From the NCBI GenBank assembly GCA_030285985.1, contig CP127384.1, positions 558,001 through 622,000 on the forward strand: a stretch of DNA of 64,000 bases, given 5' to 3'. The DNA is from Aquidulcibacter paucihalophilus (GTDB lineage: Bacteria > Pseudomonadota > Alphaproteobacteria > Caulobacterales > Caulobacteraceae). The notes beneath the pieces were generated by a model that worked only from the letters and a program-made list of their open reading frames with translations, did not search any database and was not told where the DNA came from. The position numbers were made by a program, and so were the translations under genes. Below, in pieces: positions 11,176-18,535 of this stretch. Positions within the stretch are counted from its first letter, which is position 1. Every line of letters starts with the position of its first letter.

Positions 11176-11252
11176 TGGCGCGCCCGGAACGATTCGAACG
11201 TCCGACCCTCAGATTCGTAGTCTGATGCTCTATCCAGCTGAGCTACGGGCGC
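11176..11252 (-). tRNA. tRNA-Arg (anticodon ACG)
   Basis: Read on the minus strand from 11252. A perfect 7-bp acceptor stem (GCGCCCG/CGGGCGC), D arm GCTC...GAGC, anticodon stem TCAGA/TCTGA with loop CTACGAA giving anticodon ACG, a 5-bp T stem with loop TTCGAAT, discriminator G, and an encoded CCA. Total 77 bases. A T-rich stretch (TTTTCTTTC) follows the 3' end and probably serves termination. ACG, read as ICG after A34 deamination, decodes CGU, CGC and CGA. No integrated element is seen beside it. Confidence 0.97.
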
Positions 11253-11440
11253 GCTTGGCCGCGAACGGCGAGGGCGGGTATCTAGCGGAGGCAGGGGCGG
11301 GGGGCAAGGGCTGTCCGGCGGGTTTTCCTTGATCCTTTCCGTTCGGCCATCGAAGGCGGTGCCGGGCAGGGGGTTTCGTTCGCGCGGACGGCGGGCCAAG
11401 GTGCGCCGCCTTCCCGCTTTCGCCTTCCAGTGAGTCCGCC

Positions 11441-13231
11441 ATGATCGTCCTTCCGCTTCGGCCCCTGCGCGCGGTCACGGCCGCCGTTGTCGCGGCGACG
11501 GTGGCCCTGGCGGGCTGTGCGGGCGGACCGGTCCTGCCCTGGGCCTCAGGGGATTCCGTCCCGGCTCCCGTCCCGGCGCCGGAAGCCCCCCTTGCCCCGA
11601 TGGCGCGCGGCCCCTTTGTGGCGGCGGCGAATCCGCTGGCGGTCGAGGCGGGGCTGAAGGTCCTGCGCGAGGGCGGTTCGGCCGTGGATGCGGCGGTGGC
11701 GGTGCAGGCGGTCCTGGGCCTGGTCGAGCCGCAGTCGTCAGGCCTCGGCGGCGGGGCCTTCATGATGGTGTTCGACGCGGGGACGGGCGAGGTCACCAGC
11801 TATGACGGGCGTGAAACCGCGCCGGCGGCGGCGACGCCCGAACTCTTCTATGAGAACGGGCGGCCGCTCGGGGTCGGTGAAGCCATCCTCAGCGGCCGCT
11901 CGACCGGCGCGCCGGGCGCGGTGGCCATGCTGGCCATGGCCCAGGCGGCGCATGGCCGGCTGCCGTGGAACGCCCTGTTCGGCGACGCGGAGCGGCTGGC
12001 GCGCGACGGCTTTGCGGTCAGCCCGCGTCTGGCCGGCTTCATCGCCGCCAGCCGGGGGCAGGGGCGGACGCGCTGGGCCGACGCCTATTTCACAAAGCCC
12101 GACGGCCAGCGCTATGTCGCGGGCGATGTGCTGAAAAATCCCGCCTATGCCGAGACCGTGGCCGAACTCGCCGCCGGCGGGGCCGGGGCCTTCTACAACG
12201 GCCGGGTCGCGCGCGAGATCGCCGCGACGGTGGCCGAGACGCCGCGTCCGGGCACCCTGACAGCGCAGGACATCGCCGCCTATGAGCCGATCGAGCGCGG
12301 TGCCCTGTGCCGGCCGTACAGGATCTATGTCATCTGCGTGCCGCCGCCGCCCTCCAGCGGCGTGGCGGTGCTGCAACTGCTAGCCATGGCGGAACAGACG
12401 CCGGACATCGCCCTGGGCTCCGACAGCGCGGAGGCCTGGACCGCCTTCGCCCAGCTCCAGCGGCTGATGTACGCCGACCGCGACCGCTATGTCGGCGACC
12501 CCGGCTTTGTCAGGGTGCCGGTACAAGGGCTGCTCGACCCCGGCTATACGGCCGCGCGCGCGGCGCTGGCCCCGGGCCTGACCGGGGCGGCCGAGGCGGG
12601 GACGCCACCGGGCGGGGTGCTGGCCGGTCCCGATTCGACGAACGAGCCGGCGGGGACCTCGCATTTCGTCATTGTCGACGCCGAGGGCAACGCCGTCAGC
12701 ATGACCACCACGGTCGAGAGCGTGTTCGGCTCGGGCCGGATGGCGGCGGGCTTCTTCCTCAACAACCAGCTGACCGACTTTTCCTTCTCGCCGACGCGGG
12801 CGGACGGGGCGCCGGCCGCGAACGCGGCTGCGGCGGGCAAGCGGCCGCGATCGTCGATGTCGCCGATCCTCATCCTCGACCGTGAGGGGCGGCTGGTCGG
12901 AGCCCTGGGCTCACCGGGCGGCCCGTCGATCCTGGCCTATAACGCCCGCGCCCTGATCGCGACGCTCGACTGGGGCCTGCCCGTCCAGACGGCGTTCAAC
13001 CTGCCCAATCTGGTGGCGCGGGGGGATGGCTTCGGCGCGGATACGGAGCGGTTCTCCGAGGCCCTGCGCGCCGATCTGACGGCCCGCGGCGTGACCCTGC
13101 GACCCAACGACAGCGAAACCTCCGGCCTGCACGGCGGACTCTGGCGCCAGGGGCCGGACGGCGTCTGGGCCTGGGACGGCGGCGCTGACGACCGGCGGGA
13201 GGGCGTCGCTAGAACAGGGATTAGGGATTAG
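11441..13231 (+). CDS. ggt: Gamma-glutamyltransferase, predicted lipoprotein
   Basis: N-terminal nucleophile hydrolase that removes or transfers the gamma-glutamyl group of glutathione and related peptides; self-cleaves into two subunits. The N-terminus is a lipoprotein signal with lipobox VALAGC, so the enzyme is probably anchored at the cell envelope. The large-subunit part contains SGLGGGAFMMVFD and the glutamate-binding Arg region SYDGRETAPAAA. The predicted autocleavage/catalytic Thr is at about residue 406 in GTSHFVIVD, followed by AVSMTTTVESVFGSG and the GSPGGPSI loop. The C-terminal codons and the stop lie within an inverted repeat shared with the facing gene. Confidence 0.93.
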   Translation: MIVLPLRPLRAVTAAVVAATVALAGCAGGPVLPWASGDSVPAPVPAPEAPLAPMARGPFVAAANPLAVEAGLKVLREGGSAVDAAVAVQAVLGLVEPQSSGLGGGAFMMVFDAGTGEVTSYDGRETAPAAATPELFYENGRPLGVGEAILSGRSTGAPGAVAMLAMAQAAHGRLPWNALFGDAERLARDGFAVSPRLAGFIAASRGQGRTRWADAYFTKPDGQRYVAGDVLKNPAYAETVAELAAGGAGAFYNGRVAREIAATVAETPRPGTLTAQDIAAYEPIERGALCRPYRIYVICVPPPPSSGVAVLQLLAMAEQTPDIALGSDSAEAWTAFAQLQRLMYADRDRYVGDPGFVRVPVQGLLDPGYTAARAALAPGLTGAAEAGTPPGGVLAGPDSTNEPAGTSHFVIVDAEGNAVSMTTTVESVFGSGRMAAGFFLNNQLTDFSFSPTRADGAPAANAAAAGKRPRSSMSPILILDREGRLVGALGSPGGPSILAYNARALIATLDWGLPVQTAFNLPNLVARGDGFGADTERFSEALRADLTARGVTLRPNDSETSGLHGGLWRQGPDGVWAWDGGADDRREGVARTGIRD

Positions 13232-13283
13232 GGAAGAGATATCCGGGGCGGGATGACGGGCGTAGCCTCATCCCTCATCCCTA
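13222..13283. repeat. Inverted repeat containing both convergent stop codons
   Basis: The 13-bp arms TAGGGATTAGGGA (13222-13234) and TCCCTCATCCCTA (13271-13283) match at 12 of 13 positions as an inverted repeat. The stop codons of the two convergent genes lie inside the arms. It may act as a bidirectional termination structure, although no T-tract follows. Confidence 0.6.
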
Positions 13284-14165
13284 CTGAGGCTTGATCGACA
13301 GCTGGAACGCGATGACGCCTTCGGACACGTCGGTGTCGACGCCCTCGCCGGCCCGCAGGCCCTCGACGCCCATCTGGCGATAGATGAGGCCGATCGAGCT
13401 CTGGACGGGTCCCCGCCGCATGGCCACGCCGAGCGAGGCGTCGCCCATGAAGGAGCCCGCGTCATGGCTGACGCCCGAGCGGGCGAATTCGCCGTCCCGG
13501 TTGCGGGCCCAGTTGTAGCCGACCGCACGGCCCGAGCCGGCCGCATAGAGATACCAGCGCGGCCGTTGGCCGAACGCTTCTTCGCCCTCCGGCACCAGCC
13601 GGTCGAGGTCGGGTCCGATACGCAGGGTCGCCCCGGCCTCGGTCGAGCCGCCACGCGATCCGACACCCACGCCGACATGGGGCGTCAGGGCGACGTCGAG
13701 CCCGGACGCCGTCCGGCCGAGAATCTCGGTCCAGCCGCGGGTGTAGGTCAGATCGTAGTGCTCGGCCTCATAGGCCGCAGGATCGAGCGGTCCGGGCGGC
13801 AGGGGCGAGCCATCGACCCGGCGCACGGGACCTTCGGTGCGCAGCCGCAGCCGGTCGTCAAAGGCGTTGTTTTCGAACCAGACGTCGCGGTTTGAGGCGA
13901 CCCAGGGCGAGGTCCGGTCCCGTGAGGGGGGCGCATAGCCGCTCCAGCCCTCTTCGGGTCCGAAGGTCGGGCGGTCCGCCTGGGCGAAGCGGTCCTCGCG
14001 GTCGATTCGCGTCAGGAGGTCCGAAACAGTGGCGTCAGGCTCACGGGCGACGACCCACGGATTGGACAGGGGGACCTGGGTTTCCGGCGGTGATGCGACG
14101 GCGTGCGCCGGGGCCGCACAGGCCACAGTCGCCAACACTCCGAACGCAACAACCGTCATACGCAT
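13281..14165 (-). CDS. LpxR-family (DUF2219) lipid A deacylase-like outer-membrane protein
   Basis: Predicted outer-membrane beta-barrel. The ATG at 14165 is chosen because it follows GGGAGGA and starts a signal peptide ending PAHA. The mature chain has the alternating strand pattern of a barrel and ends in aromatic/hydrophobic FQLSIKP. Segments such as YDLTYTRGWTEILGR, LTPHVGVGVGSRGGSTEAG and RWYLYAAGSGRAVGYN resemble the DUF2219/LpxR family, whose studied members remove the 3'-acyloxyacyl chain of lipid A. I could not verify all LpxR active-site residues, so the enzymatic activity is inferred from family resemblance only. Confidence 0.65.
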   Translation of the reverse strand: MRMTVVAFGVLATVACAAPAHAVASPPETQVPLSNPWVVAREPDATVSDLLTRIDREDRFAQADRPTFGPEEGWSGYAPPSRDRTSPWVASNRDVWFENNAFDDRLRLRTEGPVRRVDGSPLPPGPLDPAAYEAEHYDLTYTRGWTEILGRTASGLDVALTPHVGVGVGSRGGSTEAGATLRIGPDLDRLVPEGEEAFGQRPRWYLYAAGSGRAVGYNWARNRDGEFARSGVSHDAGSFMGDASLGVAMRRGPVQSSIGLIYRQMGVEGLRAGEGVDTDVSEGVIAFQLSIKPQ

Positions 14166-14305
14166 CAACGGTCCTCCCGATCCGTTAACGAAGGCAACCC
14201 TGCACGATGCGGGCGGCCTCGCCAACAGACTTCTGCTCCGGCCGACAAACGTCGGGCGAAAAGCGAGGTTCCGGGGTCACAGCGCGGTGGACGGTGCCCG
14301 CGGCC

Positions 14306-16189
14306 CTACTGGCAGGCCAGGCACTCGTCGTAGTCGGTGCGGGCGGCGCTGAAGAGGTCCGGCTGGTTGGGATCGACCTCTTCCTCAACCTTGTCCTCGG
14401 CACCCGCGAAAGCGGCCCGCTGAACCGATTTGGAGCGCAGATAGTAGAGCGATTTCACGCCCTTCTCCCACGCCGACCAGTGCAGCATGTGCAGGTCCCA
14501 CTTGTTCACATCGCCCGGGATGAACAGGTTGATCGACTGGGCCTGGCAGATTTCCGCGGCGCGGTCGGCCGACAGTTCGACGATCCAGCGCTGGTCCAGT
14601 TCGAAGGCAGTCTTGAAGATCGACTTCTCGTCGTCGGTCAGGCCTTCGAGGTGCTGCACCGAGCCCTCGTGTTCGAGGATCGAGCTCCACACCGCCTCGG
14701 TGTCGATGCCCTTCTCGCCCAGGATCCGTTCCAGATAGGGGTTCTTGACCGCGAACGAGCCCGACAGGGTCTTGTGCGTATAGATGTTGGCCGGGATCGG
14801 CTCGATGCCGGCCGAGGTGCCGCCGCAGATGATCGAGATCGAGGCGGTCGGGGCGATGGCCAGCTTGTGCGAGAAGCGCTCCATGACGCCGCGCTCGGCA
14901 GCGTCCTCGCAGGCGCCCTTTTCTTCGGCGAGCAGGCGGCTGGCCTTGTCGGCCTCGCGGCGCAGATGTTTGAACAGCCGCATGTTCCACGACTTGGCCA
15001 TGGCGGACTCGAACGCCACGCCCTGTGCCTGCAGGAAGGAGTGGAAGCCCATCAGACCCAGACCCACCGAACGCTCGCGCTTGGCGGAGTAGACGGCCGC
15101 GGCCATGGCCGGCGGGGCGCGACGGATGAAGTCTTCCAGCACATTGTCGAGGAAACGCATGACGTCCTCGATGAACTGCGGCTCCTCACGCCATTCCAGG
15201 AAGCTCTCGGCGTTGACCGAGGACAGGCAGCAGACGGCGGTGCGGTCGACGCCCAGGTGGTCGCGGCCGGTATGCAGGGTGATCTCGCTGCACAGGTTGG
15301 ACTGTTTGACCGACAGGCCCAGATCGCGCTGATGCTGCGGCATCTGGCGGTTCACAGTGTCGGAGAAGATCAGGTAGGGCTCGCCCGTCTGCAGGCGGAT
15401 CTCAAGAATCTTCTGCCAGAGGGTGCGGGCGTCGACAGTCTTCACGACCGCCTGGTTCTTGGGCGACAGCAGGTCGAACGTGCGGCCGTCGCGCACGGCC
15501 TCCATGAAGGCGTCCGAGATGTTGATGCCGTGGTGCAGGTTCAGGGACTTGCGGTTGAAGTCGCCCGACGGTTTGCGGATCTCGAGGAACTCCTCGATCT
15601 CCGGGTGGTGGACGTCCAGATAGACGGCAGCCGAACCGCGGCGCAGCGAGCCTTGGCTGATCGCCAGCGTCAGGGAGTCCATCACGCGGATGAAGGGGAT
15701 GATGCCCGAGGTCTGGCCGGCGCCCTTGACCTTCTCGCCGATCGACCGGACGCCGCCCCAGTAGGTGCCGATGCCGCCGCCGTTCGAGGCGAGGGCGACG
15801 TTCTCGTTCCAGACCGACTGGATGCCGTCGAGGCTGTCGGCCACGGAGTTCAGGAAGCAGCTGATCGGCAGGCCGCGATCGGCGCCGCCGTTCGACAGCA
15901 CCGGCGTCGAGGGCATGAACCACAGCTTCGACATATAGTCATAGACGCGCTGGGCGTGCTCGTGGTCGTCGGCATAGGCCGTGGCGACGCGGGCGAACAT
16001 GTCCTGATAGCTCTCGCCGGGCAGCAGATAGCGATCTTCCAGCGTCTTCTTGCCGAAGTCGGTCAGCAGGTCGTCACGGGTCCGGTCGAGCTGGAGGGAG
16101 CGCACCACGGACAAATGGGGACGCGCAGCCGTATCGCTGCCTGCAACCGACGGAAATTCCACCGTCTTCAACGCTTCACCGCCTGCCAT
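14306..16189 (-). CDS. nrdA: Ribonucleoside-diphosphate reductase subunit alpha (class Ia)
   Basis: Large, catalytic subunit of aerobic ribonucleotide reductase, making dNDPs from NDPs with the tyrosyl radical of NrdB. Features: FMPSTPVLSNGG and LPISCFLNSV with an active-site Cys, the loop GGGIGTYWGGVRSIG, the NLCSEITL active-site segment with second Cys, and the C-terminal CLAC pair that relays electrons. At 627 residues it begins directly at the R1 core and lacks the N-terminal ATP-cone, so the usual overall activity site is absent. The downstream noncoding region shows no T-tailed terminator. Paired NrdR-like boxes lie upstream. Confidence 0.96.
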   Translation of the reverse strand: MAGGEALKTVEFPSVAGSDTAARPHLSVVRSLQLDRTRDDLLTDFGKKTLEDRYLLPGESYQDMFARVATAYADDHEHAQRVYDYMSKLWFMPSTPVLSNGGADRGLPISCFLNSVADSLDGIQSVWNENVALASNGGGIGTYWGGVRSIGEKVKGAGQTSGIIPFIRVMDSLTLAISQGSLRRGSAAVYLDVHHPEIEEFLEIRKPSGDFNRKSLNLHHGINISDAFMEAVRDGRTFDLLSPKNQAVVKTVDARTLWQKILEIRLQTGEPYLIFSDTVNRQMPQHQRDLGLSVKQSNLCSEITLHTGRDHLGVDRTAVCCLSSVNAESFLEWREEPQFIEDVMRFLDNVLEDFIRRAPPAMAAAVYSAKRERSVGLGLMGFHSFLQAQGVAFESAMAKSWNMRLFKHLRREADKASRLLAEEKGACEDAAERGVMERFSHKLAIAPTASISIICGGTSAGIEPIPANIYTHKTLSGSFAVKNPYLERILGEKGIDTEAVWSSILEHEGSVQHLEGLTDDEKSIFKTAFELDQRWIVELSADRAAEICQAQSINLFIPGDVNKWDLHMLHWSAWEKGVKSLYYLRSKSVQRAAFAGAEDKVEEEVDPNQPDLFSAARTDYDECLACQ

Positions 16190-16213
16190 GATCCGCCCCG
16201 AGTGCTTGTCGAT

Positions 16214-16261
16214 ACGCCAGATGTTGTGTGGTCAACATCATTACAGCGCTAAATGTGGTTC
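16214..16261 (-). promoter_or_regulatory. Two NrdR-box-like motifs upstream of nrdA
   Basis: On the minus strand, ACACAACATCTGGCGT (16229-16214) matches the NrdR consensus ACACWATATATWGTGT at 12 of 16 positions; a weaker box (16261-16246) shares the core ACATTTAGCG. Their spacing is 32 bp, about three helical turns, as is typical of tandem NrdR boxes. The first also overlaps a perfect GATGTTG-N6-CAACATC inverted repeat (16220-16239). Repression of nrdA by NrdR-ATP/dATP is inferred. Confidence 0.6.
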
Positions 16262-16486
16262 ATGATTGGTTACTGGCCAAGCCCTCAAATTTTGAGTGAG
16301 GGGCAACTTCATGGATGACATTTTCGTATCAGCCCTCGGTGTGAGTGATTCGATCTAGCCACAAACCTGCCGGATTCAGCCACCGTGGGGATTGCCGCCC
16401 CGACCAGCTTCCTGTGTGCGATCCGACAGGATTGTGGAAATAAATTTCCGGTGGGAACGTCCCACAAGCGTGACCGTTTGCGACCG

Positions 16487-17269
16487 ATGACTTCATCCCC
16501 GATTGTCCCGTTTGCGCGTCGGCTGTGGCGTATCGCCCGGACCGAAATTGTCGCGCTTGCCGCCCTGTTGATCGTGGCGGGGGGCATCATCACCTTCGTC
16601 GAACTGGCCGACGACATGACCGAGGCCGACGGCCGGGCATTCGACCAGGCCGTTCTGCAGGCGATGCGGCCCGGCGGCTCTGCGGACGGCTGGGGTCCGC
16701 CCTGGCTTGAAACCGCGGCGCTCGACCTGACCTCCCTCGGCGGGATCGCCGTCCTCGGCCTGTTCGCCGTGATCGTGGTGGTATTCCTGATCCTCCAGCG
16801 CAAACGGCTGTCGGCCCTGCTGCTGGTGCTGGGCCTCGCCGGCGGCGTGGCGATGAGCGAAGGCCTGAAGGCCCTGTTCGAGCGCGACCGGCCGCCGGAA
16901 GCCTTCCGCGCCGTTGAGACCATCAACGCCAGCTTCCCCTCGGGCCACGCCCTGCTGTCGGCGGTCTTCTATCTCAGCATCGGCGTCATGCTGACGCGGG
17001 CATTTCCGCGGCGGCGCTTCAAGGCCTATGTGCTGGGCGTCGCCCTGCTGCTGACCCTGATCGTCGGCCTGACCCGGGTCTATCTGGCGGCACACTGGGC
17101 CACCGACGTGCTGGCGGGCTGGAGCGTGGGGGCGGCCTGGGCCATGGCCCTGTGGCTGGTCGCCTATGCCGTGCAGCGTCGACAGGCGGTCCACACAGCC
17201 GGTCCGCATGACGAGGCCTTGCCGGACGAGCCGATCGCCGATAGAGACCCGCGCGTCATCGGGGAGTAG
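16487..17269 (+). CDS. PAP2 family phosphatase, membrane-bound
   Basis: Integral-membrane lipid phosphatase of the type 2 phosphatidic acid phosphatase family, which includes undecaprenyl-diphosphate and phosphatidylglycerophosphate phosphatases. The three catalytic signature motifs are present: KALFERDRP (about residues 128-136), SFPSGHAL (about 150) and TRVYLAAHWATDVLAG (about 197-212) with the catalytic His. Roughly five to six hydrophobic segments surround them. The start is ATG 16487, giving 261 residues; an upstream in-frame extension has no support. Its stop codon lies inside the riboswitch that precedes the next gene. Confidence 0.9.
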   Translation: MTSSPIVPFARRLWRIARTEIVALAALLIVAGGIITFVELADDMTEADGRAFDQAVLQAMRPGGSADGWGPPWLETAALDLTSLGGIAVLGLFAVIVVVFLILQRKRLSALLLVLGLAGGVAMSEGLKALFERDRPPEAFRAVETINASFPSGHALLSAVFYLSIGVMLTRAFPRRRFKAYVLGVALLLTLIVGLTRVYLAAHWATDVLAGWSVGAAWAMALWLVAYAVQRRQAVHTAGPHDEALPDEPIADRDPRVIGE

Positions 17270-17432
17270 CCGCCCGCATCTCTCAGCGGGGTTCGCGTCA
17301 ACACACTTCCTCTCGCCCGGAGAGGATGGCGCGGAAAGGTTCTTGTGGCCCTATGCCACGCACGCGGTGCGCGGCGACTTGAGGGCATGGTCCTCAAGCA
17401 GCGAGCGCCCGCGGCGCGAGCGATAGGACCCC
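17257..17432 (+). promoter_or_regulatory. yybP-ykoY (Mn2+) riboswitch upstream of GDT1-type transporter
   Basis: The 5' signature GGGGAGTAGCC (17261-17271) matches the conserved first loop of yybP-ykoY RNAs, and GCGTCAACACAC (17295-17306) matches the second conserved loop. Stable stems follow (CCTCTC...GAGAGG at 17309-17325; CTTGAGG...CCTCAAG at about 17378-17398). The gene behind it encodes a TMEM165/GDT1-type protein, a classic target of this Mn2+-sensing riboswitch. The 3' boundary is approximate. Its first conserved loop contains the stop codon of the preceding gene. Confidence 0.75.
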
Positions 17433-17534
17433 AGGACATCACGGCAAGACCGCTGGCTTCGCAGGGTGCTTCCACGCGGGGGCCGGCTGCGATGCCAATG
17501 GTTTGTCCGCCGAACCCCCGCGAACGATGATGTA

Positions 17535-18098
17535 TTGGAAGCCTTCCTTATCTCGACCGGCCTCGTCTCCATTGCGGAGATAGGCGACAAGACCATGCTG
17601 CTGGCGATCATGCTGGCGGCGGCCTGGCGACGGCCCCTGCCGATCCTGCTGGGCATACTGGTCGCCACCCTCGCCAACCACGCCTTCGCCGCCCTGGCCG
17701 GCTCGGTGCTGGCACGGTTTATGGACGGTGACTGGGTGCGTTGGGTCGTCGGTATCGCCTTCCTCGGCTTTGCGGCCTGGGCCCTGATCCCGGACCGGTT
17801 CGACGAGACGCCTGACAGGACCGAAAAGACCTTCGCCGGCGTCTTCTGGACCACGACCGCTGCCTTCTTCGTCATCGAGATGGGCGACAAGACCCAGGTC
17901 GCCACGGCCATGCTGGCCGCGCAATTCCAGAACCTGCCGCTTGTTGTCGCCGGCTCCACCCTCGGCATGATGCTGGTGAACGGCCCGGCGGTCCTGCTGG
18001 GTGAGACGGCGGCCGAACGGTTGCCCCTCGGCTGGATCCGGATGGCGGCGGCGGCGGGTTTCGCGGCGACCGGGGTTTGGGTCCTGCTCGCGGGCTGA
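17535..18098 (+). CDS. TMEM165/GDT1 family transporter (Mn2+/Ca2+ exporter type, MneA-like)
   Basis: Membrane protein with the two signature repeats of the GDT1 family, EIGDKT (about residue 14) and EMGDKT (about 115), each in the first helix of a three-helix half; about six membrane helices and 187 residues. Family members export Mn2+ or exchange Ca2+/Mn2+ for protons. The TTG at 17535 is preferred since it begins the conserved LEAFLISTGLVSIAEIGDKT helix; earlier in-frame codons read riboswitch-side sequence. Control by the upstream Mn2+ riboswitch fits a role in manganese efflux. Confidence 0.9.
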   Translation: MEAFLISTGLVSIAEIGDKTMLLAIMLAAAWRRPLPILLGILVATLANHAFAALAGSVLARFMDGDWVRWVVGIAFLGFAAWALIPDRFDETPDRTEKTFAGVFWTTTAAFFVIEMGDKTQVATAMLAAQFQNLPLVVAGSTLGMMLVNGPAVLLGETAAERLPLGWIRMAAAAGFAATGVWVLLAG

Positions 18099-18131
18099 TA
18101 GAAGCGACGTCTCCCGAAAGCACAGAGTCCT

Positions 18132-18494
18132 ATGCGTCTGTTTCTTCGCCTTGCCGGCGCCCTGGTCCTTGTCGTCCTGGTCGCCCTGATGCTGGCACCG
18201 GGCGGCACGATCGAGTCCGAGAAGGTGATCTGGGACAAGGCGGCGCATTTCATCGCCTTCGGCCTGGTCCTCTGGAGCCTCGGCGTGCTGTTTCGGCGGC
18301 TGCCGCGGATCGGGGCGGTGCTGCTGGCGATCGCGCTCGGGGCGGCTGTGGAAGTGATCCAGGGCTATGTCGGTCGTGATCCGAGCTGGGGTGATCTCCT
18401 CGCCGACGTTCTGGGCGTCGCGACCGCTCTGTTGACCTGGCTGGTCTGGCGGAGATTCCGGCCGCGAGAGGCGTTTCAGGGCCGGACCGCCTGA
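18132..18494 (+). CDS. VanZ-like family protein
   Basis: Small integral-membrane protein of 120 residues with four hydrophobic segments. It has the VanZ-family pattern: KVIWDKAAHFIAFGLVLWSL in the second helix, then EVIQGYVGRDPSWGDLLADVLG, in which the E-x-x-Q and D-x-x-x-D/N residues are conserved. VanZ of the Tn1546 cluster affects teicoplanin resistance, but the role of chromosomal homologues is not known. It starts 33 bases after the GDT1 gene and is probably cotranscribed with it. Confidence 0.85.
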   Translation: MRLFLRLAGALVLVVLVALMLAPGGTIESEKVIWDKAAHFIAFGLVLWSLGVLFRRLPRIGAVLLAIALGAAVEVIQGYVGRDPSWGDLLADVLGVATALLTWLVWRRFRPREAFQGRTA

Positions 18495-18535
18495 AGCAGG
18501 CGGACATCCCACGGCACGTCCGATTTGTTTACGCC

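Noticed and set aside
11176..11440. Integrated element beside tRNA-Arg
   Set aside because: No direct repeat of the tRNA 3' end, integrase or composition change is seen nearby.
13211..13240. Possible tandem repeat GGGATTAGGGATTAGGG (telomere-like or VNTR)
   Set aside because: Only about two and a half units; better explained as one arm of the inverted repeat 13222-13283.
14207..16252. Open frame of 681 codons antisense to nrdA
   Set aside because: nrdA is unmistakable on the other strand; the antisense product is low-complexity Arg/Gly/Val/Asp-rich without domains.
16432..16450. DnaA-box-like TGTGGAAATA near the nrdA/PAP2 divergent region
   Set aside because: Two mismatches to TTATCCACA and no cluster; too weak to call.
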